From the NCBI GenBank assembly GCA_945878745.1, contig CAMDVY010000019.1, positions 1 through 15,577 on the forward strand: a stretch of 15,577 nucleotides of DNA, written 5' to 3'. The first letter of the stretch is position 1. Each line of letters opens with the position of its first letter. This document shows positions 14,942 to 15,577 of the stretch, in pieces. The notes beneath the pieces were generated by a model. The model searched no databases. It saw only the letters and a list, made by a program, of their open reading frames with translations, and had not been told where the DNA came from. Position numbers and translations under genes: made by a program. Origin of the DNA: Klebsiella pneumoniae. Lineage in GTDB: Bacteria > Pseudomonadota > Gammaproteobacteria > Pseudomonadales > Azotimanducaceae.

Positions 14942-15247
14942 ATGAGCGACTCCATGCAGCTGCCTCGAATCGTCAGATTCTGGGTGGATGAAACGATCTG
15001 CATCGCCCAGCGGCGCTGTGTGCAGGAGGCAGCGGGGCTGATGGAGGATCGAAACGTCAGCGGTGGGCCGTTCATTCTGTCGGACCGGCCATCCAGCACA
15101 GTGCAGGCGTTGCAAATTCTGAATGCAGCCTGGGTCTGTCCAGTGGCCGCTTTCAAGGTGGAGCTGGATGATGGAACAGTGCGGGACAGTAACGAACGTT
15201 CGTTGAGAGAACTTGGCAAGGCGTACTCGAAGATCGCCGACGCGTGA
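14942..15247 (+). CDS. Small ferredoxin, probably single [3Fe-4S] or [4Fe-4S] cluster
   Basis: The 101-residue protein contains WVDETICIAQRRCVQEAAG (C20 and C26, spacing C-x5-C) and, 40 residues later, AAWVCPVAAFKV (C66 followed by Pro). This is the layout of mono-cluster ferredoxins (Fer4_15/Fer4_19-like), where the place of the second cysteine in C-x2-C-x2-C is non-Cys (Q23 here) and a [3Fe-4S] cluster is usual. The CP-A-A tail motif is typical. It should be a soluble electron carrier, but no partner oxidoreductase lies beside it. It follows serB by 12 bp with an excellent Shine-Dalgarno, so it is probably the second gene of that operon. Its TGA directly abuts the stop codon of the convergent fimX-like gene. 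Confidence 0.75.
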   Translation: MSDSMQLPRIVRFWVDETICIAQRRCVQEAAGLMEDRNVSGGPFILSDRPSSTVQALQILNAAWVCPVAAFKVELDDGTVRDSNERSLRELGKAYSKIADA

Positions 15248-15577
15248 TCAGTCCTCTTCTTCGACGCTGAAATCGTAATCCATTTCTGTTCGGGGCTCCT
15301 GCAGGTAGTGGCCCTGAATGTAGTTGGCGCCTGCTTGCCAGAGCGCGGTCAGCTGTGCGGCGCTCTCGACCATCGGCACGATGGTGAACTTCCCTAGTGA
15401 CTGGAGCTTTTTCAGTATCGGGGAGATCAGGTCGCCTTTCTGACCAAGAGTTCGGATCAATGAGCCGTCGATCTTCACCATGTCTACTGCAACGACGTCC
15501 AGTAATTCGAACGGCGTAGTGACCAGCCCAAATCGACCGATTGCAGCCTGACAGTGCATCCGCTTCAGACCAAGGAC
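15248..15577 (-). CDS. fimX: FimX-like degenerate EAL-domain protein, C-terminal fragment (cut by window end)
   Basis: About 109 C-terminal residues of an EAL domain are present; the frame continues off the right edge. The canonical DDFGTGYSSL block of active phosphodiesterases is replaced by AIGRFGLVTTPFELL, so both acidic metal ligands are missing. VDMVKIDGSLI (Lys and Asp kept), VPMVESAAQL and WQAGANYIQGHYLQEP remain. The last residues, MDYDFSVEEED, resemble my recollection of the P. aeruginosa FimX end (MDYDFSSGDE-like). FimX is a non-catalytic c-di-GMP receptor that controls type IV pilus assembly and twitching. In P. aeruginosa fimX is adjacent to serB, as here apart from the ferredoxin. 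Upstream REC/PAS/GGDEF domains cannot be checked. I infer c-di-GMP binding without hydrolysis. Confidence 0.8.
   Translation of the reverse strand, partial: VLGLKRMHCQAAIGRFGLVTTPFELLDVVAVDMVKIDGSLIRTLGQKGDLISPILKKLQSLGKFTIVPMVESAAQLTALWQAGANYIQGHYLQEPRTEMDYDFSVEEED

Noticed and set aside
1..15577. tRNA, rRNA, insertion sequences, phage genes or a new defence island
   Set aside because: No matching sequence or cluster of unknown accessory genes was seen. Nearly every base belongs to recognisable core genes.

Overview
The window is ordinary-looking chromosomal DNA of a Gram-negative gammaproteobacterium. It carries lipid A/inner-core LPS genes (lpxL-type acyltransferase, hldE, waaA), a TolC outer-membrane channel, the topoisomerase IV genes parE and parC, a Pseudomonas-type ACT-ACT-HAD SerB, and the C-terminus of a FimX-like degenerate EAL protein. 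From memory, this set resembles the block PA4959 (fimX) to PA4997 (msbA) of Pseudomonas aeruginosa. The spacing and missing genes suggest a relative rather than a true Pseudomonas. No prophage, CRISPR, tRNA, rRNA, transposase or plasmid gene is visible.

Layout, left to right. At 1-248 is the tail of a GT4-like glycosyltransferase, converging on a minus-strand lipid A acyltransferase (265-1191). Divergent from it is bifunctional hldE (1283-2710). A cluster of REP elements (2706-2816) separates hldE from a minus-strand, translationally coupled pair: an FAD-dependent oxidoreductase (3573-4733) and an aldo/keto reductase (2812-3576). Divergent from that pair is waaA (4861-6147), whose tail overlaps convergent tolC (6130-7551). 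After a 265-bp divergent regulatory gap come yqiB, parE and parC on the plus strand (7817-12554). A minus-strand AhpA/YtjB (Smp)-like membrane protein (12524-13654) overlaps the parC tail and is divergent from serB (13682-14929). serB is followed by a small ferredoxin (14942-15247), which abuts the convergent fimX-like gene running off the right end (15248-15577).

How the genes relate: hldE supplies ADP-heptose precursor, waaA adds Kdo to lipid A, the acyltransferase completes lipid A acylation, and the partial glycosyltransferase probably acts on LPS core or a related glycan. The oxidoreductase/aldo-keto reductase pair sits within this LPS neighbourhood but has no visible substrate. parE and parC form topoisomerase IV. 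serB and the ferredoxin look co-transcribed.

The window is very compact. There is no gene-free stretch longer than 300 bases; the longest gap is tolC-yqiB. The points most worth a second look are: (1) REP elements whose GTAG tetranucleotide provides the stop codons of both flanking convergent genes; (2) a cytoplasmic domain on the Smp-like protein that resembles a degenerate class III nucleotidyl cyclase; (3) the coupled FAD/AKR pair; and (4) serB and the smp-like gene diverging from TTG codons only 27 bp apart. I saw no obvious new multi-gene system.
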